Source of the DNA: Calidifontibacter indicus
Lineage (GTDB): Bacteria; Actinomycetota; Actinomycetes; Actinomycetales; Dermatophilaceae
Direction: 5' to 3'
Assembly (NCBI RefSeq): GCF_003386865.1
Contig: NZ_QTUA01000002.1
Location: forward strand, 1 to 64,000
Length of the DNA: 64,000 bases
The notes under the pieces were generated by a model that did not search any database, had not been told where the DNA came from, and saw nothing but the letters and a program-made list of their open reading frames with translations. A program made the position numbers and the translations under genes. How positions within the stretch are numbered: position 1 is the first letter of the stretch; the number at the start of each line of letters is the position of its first letter. Of this stretch, positions 34,691 to 41,542 are shown in pieces.

Positions 34691-35051
34691 CGGCCCGGAA
34701 ATGGGCCGGACCCCCTCCTTGAGGCAGCGGCCGCGTAGCGGCCTCCTGCTCTACCGCCGGGCGATCCGACGGCGGCCCGCGTGGGGCGACCCTGCCAGAC
34801 ACCGGGAGGGTGGGCTGTCAAGGCCGGCCGCAGGCCGTCGCGCAAGCGATCGGAGCGCAGCGGAGAGCCTTGACAGGTCGGGTTCCCGCGGTGTCTGGCT
34901 GGGAGAGCCCTGCGCGTGCCATACCCGACCACGCTGGAAGCCGACTCCGGGCGGGTCGGCCGATCAGAGGCCGAAGGCCGCGGCCGACCCGCTGAACACA
35001 GTCACGCCCCCGAAGGGCGTGTCCGGGCCTGCGGTCTGTCGGTCGGATTCG
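34691..35051. other. Hairpin-rich non-coding region upstream of parB
   Basis: No gene. Nested inverted repeats dominate: GCCAGACACC (34794-34803) pairs with GGTGTCTGGC and, inside it, CTGTCAAGGC with GCCTTGACAG; GGGTCGGCCG (34951-34960) pairs with CGGCCGACCC (34981-34990). Arms are ten or more bases with no mismatch. It could be a structured RNA, terminators in series or a replication or transfer origin. Confidence 0.55.
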
Positions 35052-35276
35052 CTACTGGAGCAGATCGATCAGTGTGCTGGCTGCTGCGATCGCCTTCGCG
35101 ATCGCAGCAGCAGTGGTGATGGCGCGACCGGCCTTCACCGCTCGTCGTCGCCACCGGCGCGACCGGCCCTGCACCTCGACGTTGCGTTCGTCGGCCTGGT
35201 GCGCGTCGTGGGAGTCGCGCTGGCATTGGCGGCAGTCGCGTGCGTCATCGTTGTTCGGATCAGCTTGCTTGGTCAC
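35052..35276 (-). CDS. Small hypothetical protein
   Basis: A 74-residue protein from GTG, preceded by GAAAGGGG. The N-terminal part has a CxxC (DCRQCQRDSHDAHQAD; Cys and His could bind metal); the C-terminus is an Ala/Ile-rich hydrophobic helix (ITTAAAIAKAIAAASTLIDL) that may contact a membrane. Family unknown. It ends just before the hairpin-rich region. Confidence 0.5.
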   Translation of the reverse strand: MTKQADPNNDDARDCRQCQRDSHDAHQADERNVEVQGRSRRWRRRAVKAGRAITTAAAIAKAIAAASTLIDLLQ

Positions 35277-35418
35277 GGCCTTGGGCCCCTTTCGTGTCGT
35301 CCTTCTACGAGGGACAGGTGCGCCGGCGGCCGCGAATGTGACCTTTGGCCGCCGACTTTTCCTGTCTCACTTCTTCGGTCGTGGCGACGTGGCCCCTGAC
35401 AGGAAGGCGAAGAAATTA

Positions 35419-35432
35419 GAACGTGTGTTCGA
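35419..35432 (+). promoter_or_regulatory. LexA-type SOS box candidate
   Basis: GAACGTGTGTTCGA matches the actinobacterial SOS half-sites GAAC and GTTC with a 4-bp spacer. GATACT at 35431-35436 fits a -10 box for the gene starting near 35446. Confidence 0.5.
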
Positions 35433-35445
35433 TACTGTGGGGTTG

Positions 35446-35760
35446 GTGGGGCAGTCTCGATCCGAACGAACGTGGCGGACTCCGGCCTCGACTCGGCACG
35501 TGTGGGTCGCCGGCGGTAAGGGGCACTTCGGCCCGGCGGCGCATCCGCTCGAGCCGCCCGTGCAGGGGTTACTCGCGTGCTGGCGCCGGCGCAGCTATCA
35601 GTGGGAAGCGCTGGTGATCGTGGCCATCGAGCCACCCACTGCTGCCGGGTCGGGACCGGCCTCGGCCAAGGAGGAGGCCGTGATCATGCAGCGGTGGGTG
35701 CCCGCGGCGGACCTCCGACCTGTGCCCGCCGATCCGAACAGAGCCTTCGGCGCCCGCTGA
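35446..35760 (+). CDS. Small hypothetical protein, possibly SOS-regulated
   Basis: A 104-residue protein. The core (HVWVAGGKGHFGPAAHPLEP, LLACWRRRSYQWEALVIVA, and the ending RWVPAADLRPVPAD) resembles small proteins common on actinomycete mobile elements, with unknown function. No ribosome site is present; GTG at 35446 would be the first codon of a leaderless message if GATACT is the -10 box. In-frame GTGs at 35425 and 35437 are alternatives. Confidence 0.55.
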   Translation: MGQSRSERTWRTPASTRHVWVAGGKGHFGPAAHPLEPPVQGLLACWRRRSYQWEALVIVAIEPPTAAGSGPASAKEEAVIMQRWVPAADLRPVPADPNRAFGAR

Positions 35761-35849
35761 CACATCACCGGGTGGGCGGCAGGTACAAACGGCCCGGGAT
35801 TCGAGCCGGGGCGCGAGTCGTCGACGAGGACCCGGGACAGGATGGGGGT

Positions 35850-37415
35850 TCAGCTGAGCCGGCGGACGTGCTCGGCCGCGGCCCAGACCGCGGCCTCGTC
35901 CGCGGTGAGGTCTGGCGGCGCGGCCGCCAGCAGTGCCCGGCCCCAGTCCGGCAAGGCCCGTAGCCGCGCGTGGGCCTGGTCGACGGTGAGCGGAGTGAAC
36001 GATCGACTGACTCGGAAGCCGCGCAGACGCGCGTCGAGTTCGGCTGCAACCGCGGCCGGCATCACGGCGGACCGCCCCTGGGCTTGCGCAGGATCGTCAT
36101 CCTGGTCGTCGTGGTGGGGGGACCGGGCGCAAGCCGGCCCACCGATGCAGCGGGTTACCGCGTGGCGGCCGTGCTCGTCGACGACGTTCACCCACCCGCG
36201 GTCGCACTCGTGCGGCGGGATCGCCGCCGCGGCGTCATGCTGGGCCCTGCGCTGGTCGATCTCAAGCTCAACGAGGCGGGGGTGGTCGGCGTCGACGTCG
36301 AGGTCACGCAGGAGCCCGGCGAGCACGACTGCGGGGCGGGTGTGGATCTGGTGCGGGTCGAGGTCGAGCAGACGTTGACCGCGGCGCAGGCCCTGGTCTG
36401 TGAGTGCCGCGATCACGTCAGCGGCCGTCCAGGCCACGTTCGCGGTAGCGAACCTCATCAAGCATGGGGTGAGCCTTGAAACGGCTTCTCCGTCCAGCCA
36501 GGGCAGCTGGAGGGCCATCTGAGCGGCCAGAGTGGCCGCTGCGGCGTTCCGCCGCGGATCACACGCCTTTTTGGGGGACCGGCGCGGCGAAGCCGCGTCC
36601 GTTCTTCGGCCACTTGTGGCCGGTCTTTGACTGTGAAGGTTCAGAAGTTGAAGGTTGGTTACTCGAAAAGCTGCCCCTAAGGGGGAAGGTGGACGAAGCC
36701 CTAGCGAGTCAGCGCTGTCGACGAGCTGGGGGCCGAGGTAGATGACCCAGCGGCCGGCGTGCTGGCGGGTGAGACGGGTGAACCGGCGGCTGATCAGCGG
36801 CGGGATGTAGGCCAGCTGCCACACCGAGGGGATCCCGCGCTGAGGGTGACGACCAAACTCGGCTGCGAGAGCCATGCGCTCGTCTCGTCCGAGTTCGCGG
36901 CCGCGGTACAGCTCCATCGCGATGCCGAACTCGGCGGCGATTGCCAGAGCTCGCTGGACGGTCTTGGCTTCGCGGGTGCAGTCGGCCGCCACGATCGCCT
37001 TTTCTGCCCGTAGCTCACCGGTGCGGCCGTCCGCATGCATCGCAGCTGACGTCATCACTGCGCACCAGGTGGTCACCGCGATCTCGTGCCGGCGGCACGC
37101 CTCCCTGACCTCGCTGGTGGCAGCAAGAGCCTGCACCAGGTCGATGTACGCGCGGCGGCTTGCCCACACCGGCAGCCGACGTCGGGCGCGTCGAGGCAGC
37201 GACCCAGCGCCAATCCCAGAGACCGGGGGAGCGGCAGGGCGTCGCGCCCGGTCCGCGATCGCAGCGACGGTCGACGCGCGAGCGGCCGGCAGCAACGGCT
37301 TCGGCACGCGAGCCCCAACCCGCTGGCGGGGAAGCTGGACGCGAAAATGGGTAGGAGGTATCGTGGGCAGCAGAAGGCCACCTTTCGGGCTTCGTGGATC
37401 CGGAACCCGCGCCAA
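35850..37415 (-). CDS. Probable plasmid replication initiator-like protein
   Basis: A long frame of 521 residues; the first 80 are basic and low-complexity, so the real start may be internal. The middle carries a winged-helix signature seen in actinomycete Rep-like proteins: VAADCTREAKTVQRALAIAA followed by GRELGRDERMALAAEFGRH. A second helical domain is in TPCLMRFATANVAWTAADVI. Such proteins are annotated as replication initiators on plasmids and conjugative elements, but no catalytic tyrosine motif is evident here. Identification is moderate. A relaxase role cannot be excluded. Confidence 0.55.
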   Translation of the reverse strand: MARVPDPRSPKGGLLLPTIPPTHFRVQLPRQRVGARVPKPLLPAARASTVAAIADRARRPAAPPVSGIGAGSLPRRARRRLPVWASRRAYIDLVQALAATSEVREACRRHEIAVTTWCAVMTSAAMHADGRTGELRAEKAIVAADCTREAKTVQRALAIAAEFGIAMELYRGRELGRDERMALAAEFGRHPQRGIPSVWQLAYIPPLISRRFTRLTRQHAGRWVIYLGPQLVDSADSLGLRPPSPLGAAFRVTNLQLLNLHSQRPATSGRRTDAASPRRSPKKACDPRRNAAAATLAAQMALQLPWLDGEAVSRLTPCLMRFATANVAWTAADVIAALTDQGLRRGQRLLDLDPHQIHTRPAVVLAGLLRDLDVDADHPRLVELEIDQRRAQHDAAAAIPPHECDRGWVNVVDEHGRHAVTRCIGGPACARSPHHDDQDDDPAQAQGRSAVMPAAVAAELDARLRGFRVSRSFTPLTVDQAHARLRALPDWGRALLAAAPPDLTADEAAVWAAAEHVRRLS

Positions 37416-37455
37416 CGGGGGATCCGAAAACTTCAGATACTCAACGCTTTACCGA

Positions 37456-37483
37456 GAAAGCCGCCGCGCCAACGGCGGCTTTC
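37456..37483. terminator. Hairpin terminator between the Rep-like and RHH genes
   Basis: GAAAGCCGCCG pairs perfectly with CGGCGGCTTTC around CGCCAA. It lies 29 bp past the stop of the RHH gene (minus). Confidence 0.7.
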
Positions 37484-37511
37484 GGCATTTCAGGGCCCTG
37501 CCCTGAACCGG

Positions 37512-37724
37512 CTATCCGACCAAGGGAAGCCTCGGCTGAGGGGAGTCGGGCACGTCGGGAAGCGGCACCGCGTCAGGCAGGCCGACGTCGGTGGCCATCA
37601 GCGCCGAGACGTACTGCGACAGAGATACGCCACGCTCGGCTGCCCGTGCGCGTGCGGCATCAGCAACTCGCTTCGGAGGGCGGGCAGCGATGAAGTCTCG
37701 CTCACCCATGTGTTGGCGTCCCAT
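37512..37724 (-). CDS. Small ribbon-helix-helix-like protein
   Basis: A 70-residue protein from ATG at 37724, spaced eight bases from GGAAGG. The core RDFIAARPPKRVADAARARA followed by AERGVSLSQYVSALMAT is the strand-helix-helix pattern of CopG/Arc-like DNA-binding proteins; the tail is proline-rich. It may be a copy-number or transfer regulator. A GTACAGGTGTAC operator-like site lies 61 bp upstream of its start. Confidence 0.65.
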   Translation of the reverse strand: MGRQHMGERDFIAARPPKRVADAARARAAERGVSLSQYVSALMATDVGLPDAVPLPDVPDSPQPRLPLVG

Positions 37725-37784
37725 AGGGCACACCTTCCCATCGAAACTGTTTCTTGTCGCCGCGACGCGCCGATTGCCTGTACC

Positions 37785-37796
37785 GTACAGGTGTAC
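37785..37796. promoter_or_regulatory. GTACAGGTGTAC operator-like site, copy 1
   Basis: A near-palindromic 12-mer upstream of the RHH gene. The same 12-mer and its reverse complement occur at 40979 and 41008, upstream of another gene cluster. Confidence 0.55.
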
Positions 37797-37800
37797 CTTT

Positions 37801-37852
37801 CAAAAATGAAGAGCGGGCCACCCTCGCCTGCGAAGAGACGATGCGGTGGCCC
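37801..37852 (-). terminator. Rho-independent terminator of the secreted-peptide gene
   Basis: On the minus strand GGGCCACC (37852-37845) pairs with GGTGGCCC (37822-37815), followed by a run of five T at 37806-37802. This is the expected terminator for the 36-codon gene ending at 37873. Confidence 0.7.
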
Positions 37853-37872
37853 GGTCGGACACGCGGGGGGGA

Positions 37873-37983
37873 CTAACACATGGTGCAGCGACCAGCCTCG
37901 ACAGATCCCGAAGGACCACTACTTGCTGCCACCGGTGCCACGACCGCAACCGCGAGCATGAGTGTGGCCAGAACCTTCTTCAT
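37873..37983 (-). CDS. Small secreted peptide (36 residues), candidate signalling peptide
   Basis: ATG at 37983 follows GGGAGGTGAG with ideal spacing. The product starts MKKVLATLMLAVAVVAPVAA, a textbook signal peptide with an AxA-type cleavage site, leaving about 16 residues that end GRCTMC. It has its own terminator. Divergent from an ArsR-type regulator and MFS exporter, 57 bp away. The size fits a processed extracellular peptide such as a pheromone or an inhibitor, with a possible disulfide between the two cysteines. The function is inference. Confidence 0.6.
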   Translation of the reverse strand: MKKVLATLMLAVAVVAPVAASSGPSGSVEAGRCTMC

Positions 37984-38040
37984 GGCACTCACCTCCCGAA
38001 TCGATTACATGGCGGATTCAGCCACGATCTTAGCCGCTCC

Positions 38041-38658
38041 ATGTTGACCATGACTAGGGTCGAGGGCGTGACCATCGGCCCGAGCGAGCAGCTTCAACAA
38101 CGATTCCGCGCCCTTTCCGACCCGACCCGGCTGCAAATCGTGGAGGCCCTGCGATTCCGCACCAGGCTCACAACAGCGGAGCTGATAAAGGTAACGGGGA
38201 ACCGCTCCCTCGCGCATCACTTACGCACGCTTGAGGCCGCGCAGATCATTCGGGTGGTGGGTGAACCGGACCGCACCCGAACCGTCTGGGAAGAGGTGCC
38301 GATCGGGCACCGCCCGCAGGCGGAGTGGGACGAGAGCATGGCCACGGATCCCGAGATGACGGCTGCGATCCGGGCTCTGGAGCGCGCCACCACCTACCGC
38401 CGCATCTCGCGCATGCGCGAGTTCGATGACCAGGTGCGCGACGGAGAGTGGGGAGACGACTGGGCCGATGCAGCGATTGGCCGCGACTACCAGCTGCAGC
38501 TGACTGCGCAGGAGCTGGAGCAGCTCGACGAGCAGCTGGCCGAACTGCTCGAGCGATGGAAGAAGATCTCACAGGCTGGTGGTGCTGACCGGGCGGAGAC
38601 GGAGCACATTTACGTCACTCTGGCGGGATTCCCAGTGAATCTCGGGTCTCCTCGTTGA
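38041..38658 (+). CDS. ArsR/HTH_20-type winged-helix regulator
   Basis: A 205-residue protein. Residues 10-85 form an ArsR-like winged helix (QRFRALSDPTRLQIVEALRF, LTTAELIKVTGNRSLAHHLR). The C-terminal 120 residues are helical and Glu-rich (LTAQELEQLDEQLAELLERW), like regulators paired with MFS drug exporters. Other possible starts are at 38050 and 38068; none has a strong ribosome site, so it may be leaderless. Its stop overlaps the TTG start of the MFS gene by four bases. Confidence 0.75.
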   Translation: MLTMTRVEGVTIGPSEQLQQRFRALSDPTRLQIVEALRFRTRLTTAELIKVTGNRSLAHHLRTLEAAQIIRVVGEPDRTRTVWEEVPIGHRPQAEWDESMATDPEMTAAIRALERATTYRRISRMREFDDQVRDGEWGDDWADAAIGRDYQLQLTAQELEQLDEQLAELLERWKKISQAGGADRAETEHIYVTLAGFPVNLGSPR

Positions 38659-39923
38659 GCACCGGAGAGAACCCTCGGGTGTGGCATCAGCGACCGGGGG
38701 TGCGCCCGTACGTCGCCGCATTTGTGATCGACACCGCTGCCTCCGCGATGTTCTTCGTGGCACTGGCGTGGGTCATCGTGCACTCGACCGACAGTGCGTG
38801 GGTAACAGCGGCCCTGCTCGGGCTTGAGAGCGTTCCTCGAGCGCTACTGCTGATCGCCGGCGGGCTAGTGGGCGACCGGCTTGGTCTATTGAGGACCGCT
38901 CGGTGGACCCTGGCCGTGCGCATTCTGCTGGCGGCCGGCTTCGGCGGCGTTCTGCTGCTGGATGCGAACGTCCGCCTGATCCCATTGATTGCAGTAACGC
39001 TCATCTTCGGCTTGGTCGACGCGCTACATATGCCGTCGATTGACGGTCTGCGCGGCCTGGTAGTGACCGATGAAGAGGACCAGGAGCAACTAACGGCCAC
39101 AATCGGGTGGACGACTCAGGTCATCGAGGTAGCAGCAGCCCCGGTGGCGGGCGCCCTCGTTGTCCTTACCGGTGGCGTGGTCGGGTGGACGATGCTTGCG
39201 CTGCTGCTGCTCGCGCGTGCGCTGCTGGGTTTGGTAGTGAGGTCGGGTTCCGTTGAGTCGATCCGCGGCGAGACCGTTGATGTGCTGACACATCATCCAA
39301 GAGCATTCACTCAGCAGCTGGCCCAGGGGCTCCAGGTCGTGAGAGGCGATCGCACCGTCGGTGCACTTCTCCTGATCTTCATGTTGGGGAACATGGCGAG
39401 CACAGCACCGCTGATCGCGGGTATTCCCCTGAAGGCCAAGGAGTTTGGTTGGTCTGGCGCGGTCTTTGGGGTAGCCACTCTGGGATTCTCGCTGGGTGCC
39501 GCCGCGGGTGCGTTCGCCTACTCTCACGCTGCTCGACGGGTACGCGACCGGCTGCGCTCGGGTGTGCTGGCGATGCTCGGGGCATCGATCGCCTTCGCCG
39601 CCTTGGCGGTTTCGACTGCTCCTTGGCAGGTGACGTCTGCGGCGATCGGGGGAGGCATTGCACTATCTTTCGCGGCCCAGACGTTCATCGCCCACATCAC
39701 GACCGCAACGCCGACTGCGCATCTGGGCTTCGTGACATCCCTTCGCCAGGCCGCGATCTTCGGAGGCATTCCGATAGGTTTCGCGATCTACGGCACCTTG
39801 GCAGCAGCCCTGGACGTGCCCCGAGCTGGGCTCGTGATGACGTGCGGGCTGGCGCTGGTCAGCGTCGTCGCTCTGGTGACGATCCCAGCTCGTGCCCCCG
39901 ACGCGCGTCCCTCTCAAAGATGA
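38655..39923 (+). CDS. MFS exporter
   Basis: A 422-residue membrane protein with about twelve hydrophobic segments (VAAFVIDTAASAMFFVALAW and so on) and the loop GGLVGDRLGLLRTARWTL of MFS_3/MFS_1 exporters. It begins with TTG inside the preceding stop, so it is coupled to the regulator. Its 3' end overlaps the convergent XRE gene by 65 bp. It might export a drug or the neighbouring peptide. Confidence 0.85.
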   Translation: MSTGENPRVWHQRPGVRPYVAAFVIDTAASAMFFVALAWVIVHSTDSAWVTAALLGLESVPRALLLIAGGLVGDRLGLLRTARWTLAVRILLAAGFGGVLLLDANVRLIPLIAVTLIFGLVDALHMPSIDGLRGLVVTDEEDQEQLTATIGWTTQVIEVAAAPVAGALVVLTGGVVGWTMLALLLLARALLGLVVRSGSVESIRGETVDVLTHHPRAFTQQLAQGLQVVRGDRTVGALLLIFMLGNMASTAPLIAGIPLKAKEFGWSGAVFGVATLGFSLGAAAGAFAYSHAARRVRDRLRSGVLAMLGASIAFAALAVSTAPWQVTSAAIGGGIALSFAAQTFIAHITTATPTAHLGFVTSLRQAAIFGGIPIGFAIYGTLAAALDVPRAGLVMTCGLALVSVVALVTIPARAPDARPSQR

Positions 39924-40206
39924 GTCGCTGAAGTTCCTCCGAGAACACGGCCTCGTCGAAGAACACGCGGACGTCAATCGCCAGCGTGGTCGCGATCGCT
40001 AGAAGCACGAATCCGGACGGGTTCTGAGTAACCCCCGCACGCAGGTTGGATAGCTGGCTGCGCGAAAGATGGAAGCCTGCCTGTTCCATCGCAGCTTTCA
40101 AGGGCAGCAGCCCCCAGGGCCGCGGGGTCCCAGTCGACAAGTCCTCGCTGGCGGCAAGGAGTGCGTTGTAACGGTCCGTGAAGGCGGGCAATAGCACAAC
40201 CTCCAC
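39859..40206 (-). CDS. XRE-type helix-turn-helix protein
   Basis: A 115-residue protein with an XRE-like helix-turn-helix (LKAAMEQAGFHLSRSQLSNL, then IATTLAIDVRVFFDEAVFSE). It resembles the second XRE gene at 40496 in its C-terminal DVRVFF and PRYFW segments. Such regulators occur in pairs on actinomycete mobile elements. The start is GTG, nine bases from a perfect inverted repeat that is probably its operator. The 3' end overlaps the MFS gene. Confidence 0.7.
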   Translation of the reverse strand: MEVVLLPAFTDRYNALLAASEDLSTGTPRPWGLLPLKAAMEQAGFHLSRSQLSNLRAGVTQNPSGFVLLAIATTLAIDVRVFFDEAVFSEELQRLIFERDARRGHELGSSPERRR

Positions 40207-40215
40207 AGTAGCCAG

Positions 40216-40235
40216 CTATCCAAAAAAGTGGATAG
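40216..40235. promoter_or_regulatory. Inverted repeat operator upstream of the XRE gene
   Basis: CTATCCA and TGGATAG are perfectly inverted around AAAAAG, nine bases upstream of the start at 40206. Likely autoregulatory site. Confidence 0.6.
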
Positions 40236-40343
40236 TAAAGCTTTGTCCAACTAACTCGGCCAACCCTTCCACGAGGCCACTGCGCGGGGTTTGATGGCGG
40301 TGTCCATCAACGGACAAACCCAGGAGTAGAAGGGGACTCGCCA

Positions 40344-40517
40344 ATGGGTAGCGACTACGGCACGGCCGAGCTAGTGGCGGTTTCCACCGAGCGCGTCGAC
40401 GAGGCACCGGTACCCCCTCAGACCCGCGAAGACCTGGCACGGGCAGGGATCGTCGGCGTCAACCCGGACCTGGCAGAGCGCCTGCTGCGCTTTGGTTACG
40501 CCTCATCGGCCGCGTAG
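40344..40517 (+). CDS. Small hypothetical protein
   Basis: A 57-residue protein (MGSDYGTAELVAVSTERVDE, ending LAERLLRFGYASSAA) with GAAGGGGAC as ribosome site. Acidic and soluble; no family. It is divergent from the XRE gene at 39859-40206, so the inverted repeat may control both. It overlaps the convergent XRE gene by 22 bp. Confidence 0.55.
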   Translation: MGSDYGTAELVAVSTERVDEAPVPPQTREDLARAGIVGVNPDLAERLLRFGYASSAA

Positions 40518-40876
40518 TCGGCCGGGGAGCCCGACTCGCGACGAGTGACCAACCGTTCGATCTCAGCTTTGATCCGCTCGGTGTCTCTCCAGAAGTAGCG
40601 GGGGTCCAACCCCACAGCATCGGATAGAGCGAACAGCAGCCTGGCCGGGGGTGCCTTGCGCCGCCCCGACGCATAGTGCCGGATCGCCGCAGGCGAGATT
40701 TCCACCCCATGCGCGGCGCACGCCTGCGCTAGCGCGGCGTAGGTCCAGCGACTGCCTGAGGGGTCAGGCAGCCAGTCCATGACCCACTGCAAGTTCTCAG
40801 CGAGGCCAGGGAGGTCCTGAGCGCCGGCACGATTGCTCATCTCAGAGGTAGTCACTTTCAGAGTTCGAGGATCCAA
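40496..40876 (-). CDS. XRE-type helix-turn-helix protein
   Basis: A frame of 126 residues; the start may be internal, at the ATG giving MSNRAGAQD (40840) or the GTG at 40855. The XRE helix-turn-helix is WTYAALAQACAAHGVEISPA followed by IRHYASGRRKAPPARLLFAL, and LDPRYFWRD matches the usual second half of such proteins. It probably controls the neighbouring genes, including transfer functions. Confidence 0.72.
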   Translation of the reverse strand: MDPRTLKVTTSEMSNRAGAQDLPGLAENLQWVMDWLPDPSGSRWTYAALAQACAAHGVEISPAAIRHYASGRRKAPPARLLFALSDAVGLDPRYFWRDTERIKAEIERLVTRRESGSPADYAADEA

Positions 40877-40978
40877 CCCTCTTCCGTGCGCCTGAGCGTA
40901 CGCCTACTCAACAGTCAACTACCCGCAAGTTCGACGAGCCCCAGTGAAAACGGGGTACCAACGCCCCCAGATAGAGCC

Positions 40979-41019
40979 GTACAGGTGTACCTTGGGATGC
41001 ATGAGGAGTACACCTGTAC
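40979..41019. promoter_or_regulatory. Pair of inverted GTACAGGTGTAC sites, copies 2 and 3
   Basis: GTACAGGTGTAC at 40979-40990 and its reverse complement GTACACCTGTAC at 41008-41019, with 17 bp between. They lie between the divergent XRE gene and the gene at 41065. Same site as 37785. Confidence 0.65.
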
Positions 41020-41064
41020 GCCTCAAGGTTTTCAACATCGCGGCACCACTGAGGAGTTCGTCCA

Positions 41065-41397
41065 ATGACCCTGCCCGACCTTGCCGCCCGACCGTCCGCG
41101 GACGAGGGGCTACCGCGCGAGGCACTGGCTGCGTGGGTGCAGCTGCCGGCGATCACGCTCGGCGCGTGCGCGTCCGAGGCATATGCGTGGGCCCTGATCC
41201 TGGGGAACCGATACCCCGGAGGATGTATCGCGGCCACGCTGCCGTCGGACGCGTCTCTGCGGATGTTGCGCGAACAAGCCGCTCGCTACTTGGAGTTGAC
41301 GTCGCGGCTACCTCGCCTGCGGGCATTGCACAGCGTTGTCATTCCTCCGGGTAGTGCCGATCCGGTGATGTGCGATGTGCGGGCGGTTCTGGCATGA
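41065..41397 (+). CDS. Hypothetical protein upstream of the transfer operon
   Basis: A 110-residue soluble, mildly basic protein with a GAGGAG ribosome site nine bases before the ATG. No domain recognised (ITLGACASEAYAWALILGNR; REQAARYLELTSRLPRLRAL). The double operator-like site upstream and the position just before the conjugation genes suggest a regulated accessory gene. Confidence 0.6.
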   Translation: MTLPDLAARPSADEGLPREALAAWVQLPAITLGACASEAYAWALILGNRYPGGCIAATLPSDASLRMLREQAARYLELTSRLPRLRALHSVVIPPGSADPVMCDVRAVLA

Positions 41398-41450
41398 GTG
41401 CTCGGTACCGCTTCTTGGGGGCGGCGTATGGCCGCGGACCCCTCCTTTTC

Positions 41451-41517
41451 CACCCTGTCGGGCTTGGGGGTCTCCCCCAAAAAAAGTCCTTTCCCCTCTC
41501 CTCGGCCCGGCAGGGTG
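41451..41517 (+). promoter_or_regulatory. Nested hairpin in the leader of the transfer operon
   Basis: CACCCTGTCGGGC (41451-41463) pairs with GCCCGGCAGGGTG (41505-41517), one mismatch; inside, TTGGGGG pairs with CCCCCAA, followed by an A-run. It lies 25 bp before the first transfer gene, where a folded leader or attenuator would act. Confidence 0.5.
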
Positions 41518-41542
41518 CTCAACGTTGGTTGGTGATGGGGCG

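Noticed and set aside
35770-35850. T-loop-like GGGATTCGAGCC near 35800 as a tRNA end
   Set aside because: No acceptor stem or anticodon arm can be paired around it.
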